Assembly: GCA_019918135.1 (NCBI GenBank)
Contig: WBZZ01000009.1
Location: 325,001 to 389,000 of the forward strand
Origin: Paulinella micropora
Taxonomy: Eukaryota; Cercozoa; Imbricatea; Euglyphida; Paulinellidae
DNA length: 64,000 nt
Direction of reading: 5' to 3'
Position 1 is the first letter of the stretch, and each line of letters opens with the position of its first letter. Under the pieces are notes generated by a model. The model worked only from the letters and a program-made list of their open reading frames with translations, made no database searches and was not told where the DNA came from. The translations under genes were made by a program, and so were the position numbers. This document shows, piece after piece, positions 53,826 to 62,866 of the stretch.

Positions 53826-54642
53826 GGGACCTCGCGCCCCTCCAGTGCCCAGGCCACGCCCTCGATCAGCACGAACGGCACCAGGTTCCCGATCTCCTGC
53901 CCGTCCCAGGTCCGGCGCAGGTGGGTGGCGTGCGTCCTGAACCAGGCGTCCGCCAGCCCGGGCGTTCGCAGCTGCGTCGGGGGCGGCAGGTTCACGGGCC
54001 AGGGCAGGCTCAGCAGCACGTGCCGGCCGGCGGGGGGCAGCTGCACTCCGGGGCAGGGCTCGTCGTGCTCGTACAAGGACCACGCGCTCCGGACCCACAG
54101 CCTGGCTCACCAGGTCCCCGCCCGGTGGCACAGGTCCTCGAAGCGGTCCCGCGGGTCTTCGAACGAATCGAACCGTAACTGCAGCTTCAGGACGAACCTG
54201 CGTGCGGGCGCGGGGCCGGCCAGGCGCCGGGCGGGCAGCGTGACTAGGTGCGGCACGCTTACCTCGTCCGGCCCGGGCTCGCGCGCCTGCAGCCAGCCCT
54301 GCAACGCCGAACGCAGCCCGCTGCTGCGGTTCTTCTTCCGGTGCAAGCGCGCGAGTTCTGCCTGGCTCACCTGGCGCAAATGGACCTGCGCCGACAGGCG
54401 CTCCACCAGCAGCGGCGCCTGGTGGACCACGAAAGCCCGCAGGCTCTCGACGGAAGCAGTATGCCGCAGGTACTCCTCCTGCAAGAAAGCCAGCGAGAGT
54501 TGTCCTTGCTCCTCGACCGTCGCGAAGTACGGCCCGCGCTGGCCCCGGGCTTCTTCCTCGCGCCCGAACGCTTCGTCCAGGGCCAGCTGCGCCGCAATCA
54601 CCTCGTCGAGGCCGACGCGCTCGGGCTGGGGTCGTCCACCAT
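53826..54642 (-). CDS. RPB2-like segment A: protrusion/lobe
   Basis: Minus-strand frame with LDEVIAAQLALDEAFGR, EEYLRHTASVESLRAFVVHQ and, after TGA at 54107, PGLADAWFRTHATHLRRTWD and LVPFVLIEGVAWALEGREV. It ends at a G9 homopolymer. Confidence 0.75.
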
Positions 54643-54649
54643 CAGCACC

Positions 54650-54995
54650 GCGCCCGCCCTCCCGGGCCTTTCTGCCGCGCACGGGGGGGGGAACCCCCCC
54701 CTCCCCCCCCCCCCTCCCCCATTACCAGCCCGGGGGGAGGACCCCTCCCTCCCCACTGCCAGCGCCCCGGGGGGAGGCCCCCCCCCCCCCCCCTCCCCCT
54801 CCCCACTGCCAGCGCGCGAACCACCCGCCGGCACCCGCCGGCACCGCTCGGCACGCAGCCGCCGGGAAGGGGGAGCTAGGGGGGGGGGGGGGGGAGCTCT
54901 GTTCCCGCCAGTGGGCGCCGGGCACGGGCCTAGCAGCCTGCCGCCCCTCTCGTCGTGACCGCCGTGACACATTAGCTCGGGCGAGGCAGCGTGGA
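54650..54995. promoter_or_regulatory. Divergent homopolymer-rich region
   Basis: G and C runs of 8-16 nt with three near-copies of a C-rich/CACTGCCAGCG phrase (54755-54815) between RPB2-like (minus) and the gene at 55000 (plus). On each gene's coding strand the proximal part is pyrimidine-rich. Confidence 0.4.
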
Positions 54996-54999
54996 CTAC

Positions 55000-55913
55000 A
55001 TGCTCGGACCAGCACCTCGTCGGGTGCCGCTCACGACCACCGACCAGCCAGCATCCCGCCGGGGCCGCCCACGACCACGGACCAGCCAGCACCGTACGTG
55101 GCGCCGGCCCCGCAGCCGGCCCTGGACGCCTGCCTGTGGCGGGCCAGCCGGCGGGGGCTCCGGGAGATCCTGTCTCGGGAGGAGGCCCGGACTCTCTGGG
55201 CCGCCCTAGACACCACCGGGACCAAGCTGCCAGCGTCCGCGCTAGCGACCATCCGTCGCGTCGGGGCACGCCTGTCGCAGACGGCCTCCGGGCGCGCCCT
55301 CGCCGTGGCCGCCGTCGACGTCGTCCGGCTCGCCGCCGGCGGGGGGCCGGCCGCCCGGCGCCGCCTGTGGCACGCCCCTGGACGGGCCCGCCCGTACCCC
55401 GCGCTGTGGGCCGCAGTGGGGCTGGGGGCCCCGGTCCTGGTCCGGCTGGCGGTCCCCGAGCCCCGGCGCGGCGAGTCGCTGCCGCGCCTGTTCCTAGCGG
55501 CGGGCTTTCCTAGGGGCGGGCGCGGCCCCCCGGCGCAGGCCTACGCCCTGCAAGGACTGCACAGCCAGCCCCTGGTGTCGCCCAGCTGGCACCCCTGCGG
55601 CCGGCTGCGGAGCCAGTGTTGGCGCCGGCTCGAGCGCAGGCTGCCGCGCGGGGCCCGGGAGGCCTGCTGTGGCTGGCGCCAGGCGCACGAACTGCACCAG
55701 GACGCCCGGCTGGCCTTGCGGCGTGGCGGCCACGCGCTGATTAGATTCTCGCGCGGGGGCTCCGAGCTCTTGCCCGCCCTCGACGCCTACCACCGACAGC
55801 ACGTAGCCCTCGTGTATTCTTACCAGCGGCCGGACCTGGGCTACAGCGCACTCCCCACCGCGCACGGACGACCCCCCCCCTCTGGCCTGCTAGAGCCAGC
55901 CCGGGACGCCTAA
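55000..55913 (+). pseudogene. Unknown virus-block protein with N-terminal frameshift
   Basis: ATG at 55000 opens MLGPAPRRVPLTTTDQPA; a one-base shift near 55050 leads to the long frame TTTDQPAPYVAPAPQPALDA, which runs to 55913 as a Leu/Ala/Arg-rich globular protein of about 290 residues (CLWRASRRGLREILSREEAR, SWHPCGRLRSQCWRRLERRL). No family recognised. Divergent from RPB2. The repeated TTTDQPA motif at the shift point suggests slippage. Confidence 0.55.
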
Positions 55914-55924
55914 CGGTCCTGACT

Positions 55925-56312
55925 GGCCGGATGGCAGGGACGGACCCCTCCTGCCGGTCGGGTGGCAGGACCAGGCACCCCCTGCCGGCAGGAAAGGCCA
56001 GTCTTTTCCGGCCGGGTGGCAGGAAAGGCCAGTCTTTTTCTGGCCGGGTGGCAGGAAAGGCCAGTCTTTTCCGGCCGGGTGGCACGAGTGGCCAGTCTTT
56101 CCCGGCTGGGATGGCAGGAAAGGCCAGTCTTTTGCGGCCGGGTGGCAGGAAAGGCCAGTCTTTTCCGGCCGGGTGGCACAAGTGGCCAGTCTTTCCCGGC
56201 CGGGTGGCACGAGTTGCCAGTCTTTCCCAGCCGGGTGGCAGGAAGGGCCAGTCTTTTCCGGCCGGGTAGCACGAGTGGCCAGACTTTTCCGGCCGGGTAC
56301 ATATACTCTTTT
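55925..56312 (+). repeat. 31-bp minisatellite, about 10 units
   Basis: Unit ggccagtcttttccggccgg plus gtggcaggaaa, with ten recognisable units from about 56000 and two more decayed ones before. The period is not a multiple of 3, so the minus-strand HPAGKDWPF repeats are incidental. Confidence 0.9.
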
Positions 56313-56334
56313 GGCCGGATAGGGGCGTTGCCTT

Positions 56335-56410
56335 TTTCGTTCTCCCCCCTCCCCTTCCCCCTCCCTTCTCCCCTCTCCCTTCTCCCTTCTCCCCTTTACT
56401 TTCCCCACAA
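56335..56410 (+). promoter_or_regulatory. Pyrimidine tract before small acidic ORF
   Basis: About 70 bp of almost pure C/T (ccctccccttccccctccct and similar) ends a few bases before the ATG at 56416. Confidence 0.45.
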
Positions 56411-56415
56411 GCATC

Positions 56416-56715
56416 ATGACACGGCTCAGTTCCGACTCCGACGTTTTCTCGCCGGAGCCCAAGCGTCCCGGGCTCGTTTTCCTTCCCTCCGGACGCTCGG
56501 TATGAGGACGGCGGCACACTTTTCGTCTCCCCGTACGAGGGACGACGGGAAGGAAGGATGGTCGAAGAGGAAGATGAATCGAAGGCAGAGCCTCTGTTCT
56601 CTTTCTCTCCCGAACAAGGGGAGGAACTGGCCGACAGTAAGGGCCCCCTCCAATCGCCCCGAGTCGAGCAGTCATCTGCCCGTACTACCCTTCCACGCGC
56701 TGTGACTTTCGCTAC
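56416..56715 (+). pseudogene. Small acidic protein, frameshifted
   Basis: ATG at 56416 reads MTRLSSDSDVFSPEPKRPGL, then a one-base shift near 56490 leads into ARYEDGGTLFVSPYEGRREG and MVEEEDESKAEPLFSFSPEQ, ending at a TAG near 56715. About 98 residues, Ser/Glu-rich and probably disordered. No family recognised. It is the last gene-like element of the GC-rich block. Confidence 0.4.
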
Positions 56716-56719
56716 AGAT

Positions 56720-57420
56720 AGGTAGGCGACCCCACTGGCTGGCGAGGGTGACGGTGACAGAGAGCCCAACGCTGCTGTCACTGTTCAGGCGTCCCCGGTT
56801 GACCATCTAACCAGCTCCAAACGTCCTTTAATAGGTTATTCAATCAATACAGACAAAAGCCCGCCAAACAAACGAAACAGTTGATGCAGGTCACTAAGTC
56901 ATAAAATAAAAGGTATCCATACAGTGCATATTGGCATTGGTGCCACCATGCAACCCCCACCAGTAAATATCCCTTTTTCCATACTATTAACTAATAATAT
57001 TAACTAATATATATATACCGGTTGTATTAATCCCATCACCTGATTCACTTCTCAAGGTTAAAAAAGTTATATGTATAAAAAAAGATAATTGCTCCAAACT
57101 TTTTTGAAAAGTCAGATCATTTTTATAAGATATAACTTTTTTGATACATAAAACTTTTTTATAAGATGGAATTTTTTATAAAATAGAACTTTTTTATATA
57201 AATGTGGATCCAAAGTGTGTTAACTTGAATGTCTTCGATTATACATTACGGAAGTCATTGCGGATGCCATTGTCCATTTATCAGTATGCATAGTTAAATC
57301 ATTTTTTTTACGCAAACACTGTTTAATAGAAAATACTTGCCACTCGTAGAGATGAGTGGGAAGAGTAAGTGAGGTACCAGAGAGTATATGTAGAGAAGAG
57401 AAAAGAGGGGTGATTATGCA
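56720..57420. other. AT-rich DNA without recognised gene
   Basis: Composition changes abruptly from GC-rich to AT-rich near 56780-56820. Short A/T runs with repeated acttttttataa phrases near 57100-57200; no coding support. Confidence 0.5.
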
Positions 57421-57422
57421 GC

Positions 57423-57608
57423 TGTTAGACCTATTAATATAATTAACCGGATAGTCAGTATGGGCCGGCATATGTAATGTGTGTCGTTAGAGCCATTACG
57501 TATGTCCGGCCTAGTATATAATCGGGCCGTTTCCTTGGCGCCCTTTCTCAATAAAGTTTCTACCGTAGGACACAGCTAGTATACGGCAGATTATTAAGTT
57601 AGTCTCAC
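57423..57608 (+). repeat. LTR-like sequence, plus orientation
   Basis: Begins TGTTAGACC and ends CACA with a poly(A) signal AATAAAG near 57551, followed by GGTTATAGAGCC, which resembles the initiator-Met tRNA primer-binding site of copia elements. It matches the inverted sequence at about 61230-61452 (gtcgttagagccattac). Confidence 0.55.
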
Positions 57609-57819
57609 AGGTTATAGAGCCTTGTAGCGTGAACGTTAGGTACCGTTAGGTCTAGTAGACTTTATTCACTTATCGCGTACTATCGGGGCGTGCGAAAGGC
57701 TGCCACCGAAGATACGAACTGGTGTACGTGCAGAAGGCCGTCACCAAATATTTTGAATCTGGTGTGTGTGCGGAATGCTACCACCAGTCTGGTGTGTGTG
57801 TGCGGAAGGCTACCACCAG

Positions 57820-60630
57820 TCACACTAAGTGGACTGTGTGGAAGGCTGCGAAGCTCCCAGTCAAAATCTTTTCGCATGCCTCTACCATTACCTTCTTCCT
57901 CATCACGAAGAATTCGTCATCTTGCATTACTATTGTGTAACCCGTTCGCTGTAGGCGACCAGATGAGAATAGCGTACGATCAAGGGTAGGTAAGACGTAG
58001 GTCTCCCCCATCTCCACCTCCTGCTGCCCACCTTCTCCATTCATGCCTGTAAACGACGTATCCCCCATCGCCACAGTTTTGATGAGCCCAGAAATCCCTC
58101 TCACTGCCACCCCCTCCTCCTGTCCAATCTTGCTTAGGGCGTCTTCTATCGGAATCATGTGCTGCGACGACCCACAGTCAAGATAGACTTCATACAGGTC
58201 CTGCCCGCCCATTACTCCATCTTCAAAAGCCATGTGAGCTGTAGGTCCCTTGTCTTCTTCTCCACCAGTAGAGGTACCTCCTCCATCGCGATGCAGCCCT
58301 CCTTCTTGCATAGACCTCCCTTCCTCGGTCATTTCCACATCACCATCTTGTGCATTGTCGCTAACCAACTGCGTAGGCGGCGTGTTTGGTGGCTTCTTTT
58401 CATCATCCATCACATTCCGGGGTACTGGATCACCTCCACCGCCCTCTAGTGTGATGACCGTTCGCTCCTCTTCCCATCGTCCAACTCGTCTTTCACTGTA
58501 AGCCGACTCCCCCTGTCCTGCAATCACATCACTAGTGCCACCACTTCGACCCATTGTCGTAGCTGATGTGTTTAGCCCAGCACGCCGTTGCGCCAACGCC
58601 TGCTCTGTAGCCGCCTCAATCGAAGAGAGTTGATATACCCAGGGGAAGTAACGTTCTTTGGCACGTAGCAACACCCGTTCCGGTTCCGAGGTCACATGCC
58701 TCTTCGCCTCTTGCAGTATGTCCCAGCTCGCCTGTACATACTCGTTTGCTTCTTTGGGCGGGCCCATCAGCAGCAAGATGTCGTTGTACCTCGGTTGTAG
58801 CGCCATAGCACTCTCCCCCACGTCCGGTCTGACGGTACAATACCTCAGCAGCCTTCTGTAGGCCACATCCCCTCTTCGTCTCGTTTCATTCAGACTATGA
58901 GGTCCCAACCCCCGAGGCTCGCGGCCACTCTCGACGACTTTAGCCCAGTCTTCCTTGCCTTCGTTCTGCGTCCATTTGCAGAACTCCTTATGGGCTGGGT
59001 AGTCGATTCTCTGGCACCCTCTATCGCAGTACGCCACCATTTTGCATCTAGAGCACATCTTGGGCTTGGCAAGCTGGGTGACACTACACGCTTCACATTC
59101 CAAGGGTACCGGCGTGTCTTTGCCACAGGGTTCAGCCCCCGACAGTCCACTAGCCCATTGCTCCCATTCGTCCAGAGAGATGCGGAGATTGTAGTACCAC
59201 TTCCACCAATGCAGCTCCGCCAGGGGAGCATTGTTGAACACCGTACAGAAGTCGGCCACGTTCACCGTCCCATTGCTTTGGTTCCCTTCAGCCTCGCTCT
59301 CCGGTGGTGCCACAAAAACGAACCTCGTCTCATTCTGAGCCATAAATGCATACCCACACGTCTTCTCACCCTTCTTAGGTATCACCCGCAGTCCCGAACC
59401 ATCCGCCGCCGGAGCCAGGTACTCCTCCTCACCCACTGCATATCTTGGAACAGGATCAACCATCGTTGCTCGCCTTTGACGTCTTAGATCAAACGCCATA
59501 CACGACACGGCCGCGGCGGGGGGGTTCCTCGGGGCACCAGAACCTTTGCGTCCTTGGTCTCTCCCTCCATTTGCCGCGACATCTTTCTTCGGTTTTTCTT
59601 CCTTAGGAATTTTCTTGCGGTACCTGTCCTTGAGCGTTGGGCACGACTTGCCTACATGCTCGTGCCCAGGTATGCGACACTTCTCCATGCACTTGAAGTA
59701 CTTGTGGCCTTTTGAACAGTTGTAGCACTCCAGCTTCGGCCTATCGCTCTTGCCGCCCTTATCCCCCTTGTCGCTCTTGCCAACTTTCGCTTGCCCGTTC
59801 GCCCACATCGCCGCCTCCTCTTTGGTAGCCATCCTCTGCTCTTCATTAGCGATTACTCTCCTTTCGAAGGCCGCTTCGAAGTCGTCCCACTCCAGTGATG
59901 GATTGGTAACTTGCGCATCCAAGAACGGCTTCCACAAATGCTTCTCTGCACACTTTGCCAGGGCGGTCTTCACGAACTGCATCTGCAGTGTGACACTGAC
60001 CGGTTCACCATGATCCTCTAGGAACTCACAATGACTCATAAAGTCCCTCAGCTGTGCCATCATATCATCTTTAGCATTAAATTGCCAGTTGCTTACGATG
60101 CTGTTCCTTTTCTGCTTCTGGTGGGCCGCATTCCCTTGGTAGCGTTGACGCAGGATGCCGACGAGCTCCTCCGGTCGCAGCGCAGGCTCTCTGACCAAGT
60201 GTCGGACAATCCTCTCCGCCGGCGATCCGTACTCTAGCGCTTTGTACAACCACATGAAGATCTGCGCCCTTCTGGCTATGATCTTCCGTCGCTGTTGCAT
60301 GGTCAAAGTAATGCCATCTCCTGCCCCCGGTCCAGCTTTTGCGTCCGCAGGAGCCTTTGCCTCCCTCGCCTTAGCCTCTCTCTGGTTCTCCTTCCGGTCC
60401 CCGTAAGCCGCATCCGGTGCTCCCGCCGCAGGCTCAGCTTCAATCTCGGACCGCCATCTCAGTACATCAGCCAAAGGCGCGACATATTCCCAGCATTCGA
60501 CCGAGGACAAATCCGCCCTTGCCTGCGCAAACCAGTCATCCCAGCTTCTCCCCTTAATACCATCGATGAACGCAGGCGCCTTGCCTTGCAGGATCACAGT
60601 CGCCGCATCCTTCGTCGCAGAAGCACTCAT
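57820..60630 (-). CDS. Copia-type Gag-protease polyprotein with zinc knuckle and MYND finger
   Basis: A 936-residue open frame from MSASATKDAAT. Gag region: DGIKGRSWDDWFAQARADL through a UBN2-like central part (YGSPAERIVRHLVREP). CCHC-type knuckle at about 305-335 (CYNCSKGHKYFKCMEKC). MYND finger at about 510-550 with CEAC...CSRC..YC...C, H and C. Protease-like site YLDCGSSQHMIP near 810 with flap-like VRGISGLIKTVAMGD. The usual D(S/T)G is DCG here. The frame ends at 57820 without integrase or RT, so the element is truncated or broken downstream. Confidence 0.8.
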   Translation of the reverse strand: MSASATKDAATVILQGKAPAFIDGIKGRSWDDWFAQARADLSSVECWEYVAPLADVLRWRSEIEAEPAAGAPDAAYGDRKENQREAKAREAKAPADAKAGPGAGDGITLTMQQRRKIIARRAQIFMWLYKALEYGSPAERIVRHLVREPALRPEELVGILRQRYQGNAAHQKQKRNSIVSNWQFNAKDDMMAQLRDFMSHCEFLEDHGEPVSVTLQMQFVKTALAKCAEKHLWKPFLDAQVTNPSLEWDDFEAAFERRVIANEEQRMATKEEAAMWANGQAKVGKSDKGDKGGKSDRPKLECYNCSKGHKYFKCMEKCRIPGHEHVGKSCPTLKDRYRKKIPKEEKPKKDVAANGGRDQGRKGSGAPRNPPAAAVSCMAFDLRRQRRATMVDPVPRYAVGEEEYLAPAADGSGLRVIPKKGEKTCGYAFMAQNETRFVFVAPPESEAEGNQSNGTVNVADFCTVFNNAPLAELHWWKWYYNLRISLDEWEQWASGLSGAEPCGKDTPVPLECEACSVTQLAKPKMCSRCKMVAYCDRGCQRIDYPAHKEFCKWTQNEGKEDWAKVVESGREPRGLGPHSLNETRRRGDVAYRRLLRYCTVRPDVGESAMALQPRYNDILLLMGPPKEANEYVQASWDILQEAKRHVTSEPERVLLRAKERYFPWVYQLSSIEAATEQALAQRRAGLNTSATTMGRSGGTSDVIAGQGESAYSERRVGRWEEERTVITLEGGGGDPVPRNVMDDEKKPPNTPPTQLVSDNAQDGDVEMTEEGRSMQEGGLHRDGGGTSTGGEEDKGPTAHMAFEDGVMGGQDLYEVYLDCGSSQHMIPIEDALSKIGQEEGVAVRGISGLIKTVAMGDTSFTGMNGEGGQQEVEMGETYVLPTLDRTLFSSGRLQRTGYTIVMQDDEFFVMRKKVMVEACEKILTGSFAAFHTVHLV

Positions 60631-60639
60631 AACCCAATG

Positions 60640-61230
60640 TATTTATAAATCCGGTAGCTTAGTTGACAGAGGCCGGGTTGAAGACCGGGACACTTTGGTA
60701 GTTCGCAGTTGAACAGATTGTGAGAGATTTATTGAGTAAAATTATTACCGCCAAACTGAAGGCGGCAAAACCATAACATGTGACTGGCTGACAATGCCAA
60801 ATTCATTAATTAGGCCAGTCGTAAATAATTGGTAAATCAGTCCTATCGACATATAATAAATGACGTAACTGTCATATCACGAGTAACTGCTGTCAGAAAT
60901 TATTCTAACCGTTATTGTAATGTAAAGTGATGGTGCGCTTCATGCACGCCGGATTCACCGAACCCCCTAGCATGAAGTGGATTACTGCTAGTCGCCCGGC
61001 GCGTCCCAATCTCCCTTCCAATTCGCATCAGGGCATGATGTGGTTACTGTTTGTAGTATTGTGTGGGAAGAGGAGATAGTGGGTAAGTATGTATAGGTGT
61101 CAACGGAGATGAGTCGTGCGTGTTTGCTTACAACACTTTCTATCCACTATTTGTGTGTGGCAAAATCGTGAACAAAGTGTGAACACAGCATGCACCTCCT
61201 CCCTCTATATTCCTCCGTCAATCTTATGCA
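60640..61230 (-). other. 5' leader/LTR remnants of the copia element
   Basis: On the minus strand a poly(A)-like CTCAATAAATC lies near 60735, and tggccta/cagtcgtaa phrases near 60815 recall the 61.4-kb LTR. No gene. Precise LTR ends could not be set. Confidence 0.35.
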
Positions 61231-61231
61231 A

Positions 61232-61452
61232 TGTATCCTCCCTTAGTTATACTTCGCAAAGTGTTAGACTACTATTATTAATATAATAATTTATGATAGC
61301 TACTACACTCTCGATGCAGACTACAATTTCAATAAGACAAGGCGCCAACAAGGTGCGCCACGTAACTTGACTGGCCGGATCATAAGTAATGGCTCTAACG
61401 ACACCGTTACTCCGATACGGCCGGTCCATAACTATTAATTAATTATTAGTTC
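61232..61452 (-). repeat. LTR-like sequence, minus orientation
   Basis: On the minus strand it begins TGTTGGAACTAATAATTAAT and contains GGACCGGCC, GTGTCGTTAGAGCCATTAC and TTGGCGCCTTGTCT, aligned in the same order with the plus-strand sequence at 57423-57608. Likely the 5' LTR or a solo LTR of the same family. Confidence 0.5.
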
Positions 61453-62860
61453 CAACACTCCCCCTGGAACAAAGTAAATTAATATTAAGTTACTGCCGTT
61501 CCTAATTAAGTTACGTCAACTACTACTATTTCGTGAAACATTAGAAAACACAAACTCAAAACATGTCCTCTTACCCTCACTCTCTCCGAGAAGTAATGTT
61601 GGGGTTGGCTATCCTCCTATCCACAGCGAGTACGCATTGATTAGAGTACGTACAAGGCAGCGGGCCTGTGGTATACTCGGGCCTACCCAACGAGGAGAAG
61701 ATTAACACTCTACTCTCCCTACCTCGCAGATAAGTAAGAGAAATATGTGAAAACCACATACATATATATCATACAAGAATACATAGATATGATGATGACC
61801 TCCAAGGGAGTGACAACATAAATGTGTCATAAAAATATGATAATATATATGTTTATATATGACAGTTATTCACACGTATGATCATAACATAAAAACTAAA
61901 ATTTGGAAGCGCTTCCCGTAGGCGGTATGAAAAGAAGACAAAATAATATAATATATGAGGACATATCTGTAATTATCGGCGGGTTTGGTACATCTGTCTG
62001 GTCGCCGGATCGTGTTGTTCCACATTCCCATGTGGCACGTTCACCGACCGGAAAGCAGACTCCAGGTTGGTCTCTTATAAGTTTTTATATATGTAGTGTG
62101 ACTCTATATAAGTAATACGAACTCGAGGTAGTTCGTGTTCCGGGGCTTACACCAACCCGGGAACAAGAACGTACTAAGTAATTACAACTAAGGTTGTCGA
62201 GGTTGGTCGCCGCCGTCAGTCGTCGTCGGTCCAACTGCGCGGGTGCATCCCTTCCTCCCCCTCGACTTAGTTAACTTATACGACTAAATGGATGTATTAT
62301 ACATCTTATGGGGGAGGAGAGAGAACGGGTGAAAGTCCAGGCACATCTTGCCTCTTCTCATTGTAAGAGGTATGATGTGTCTGGAAACGCGCTATCCGTC
62401 ATGCCTGCGCTTAGGTCACCTACATCACTCCCCTCAATGTACAGTAGGAGGAAAATATAATATACGAAAATTAATACGATCTGCTTCCGAAAATATAAGT
62501 ATAAATGATCATAGCGTGAACGGTTATGCAGAAAATACCCAGTGCTTACACATGCGGTGAAAGACAGTAGCATGGATATGTTCACTATGTGTGGGTCGGA
62601 CAACAGGTTTTAGTGCTTTTGACACATGACAATCAGCATCATGTTCGTGAGTTCGGGAAGTGTGTGAACATACATCACCTGGCATAGTCAAACAGCAAGC
62701 CAAACTTTGAGAACAGTATTTACCCTTCTCCGTGTTTGCTTCATAAGAAAACGGGACATGATTTATCGTCATGCCATCCCCATCCGCATATACACAGGAC
62801 ATCAGTACAATATACATCATTATACACGGGAAGATCTGTTGATTGTGTAGGATGACGAGG
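61453..62860. other. AT-rich DNA, no gene supported
   Basis: Contains short frames only. The minus-strand frame 62524-62901 (HDADCHVSKALKP, HSEHIHATVFHRMCKHW) could be decayed gag-pre-integrase downstream of the protease at 62.9-63.6 kb, but the match is too weak to call. Confidence 0.4.
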
Positions 62861-62866
62861 AGGAAG

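Larger units (their letters stand above)
49096..54642 (-). pseudogene. RPB2: RNA polymerase second-largest subunit (RPB2-like), broken into pieces
   Basis: Partner of RPB1 forming the polymerase active centre, about 1,850 codons, much longer than cellular RPB2 (about 1,200) because of insertions, including a Gly/Ser linker (50560-50680). Visible in order: lobe region (IGNLVPFVLIEGVAWALEG), DPHALQNRGVL, fork SHPGFLCPTTTSKSE, VYAASLHNQAIA, AYRGFSHNQDDCTVW (family GYNQED), GDKISNASGQKSTVCAVLPD with YDMPYLPTG, RLYNPACMEQDGADNS, FKSRHRGPTDTLTHQ and the C-terminal zinc site CNRCRRFGF...CLTRSC. Breaks: shifts near 54625, 53825 (G9), 52515 (C9) and 50900; in-frame TGA at 54107 and TAG at 51522. The start near 54642 (MVDDP) is tentative. 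Confidence 0.9.

Noticed and set aside
32008-54642. Alternative genetic code with TGA as sense
   Set aside because: TAA and TAG interrupt sister genes in the same way and genes also end at all three stops.
32008-54642. Programmed frameshifting as a general explanation
   Set aside because: The shifts fall in different homopolymers and directions with no shared slippery heptamer or downstream structure; indels or sequencing error are simpler.
55741-56781. 346-codon minus-strand ORF with HPAGKDWPF repeats
   Set aside because: Runs through the 31-bp minisatellite and opposite the small acidic ORF; repeat artefact.
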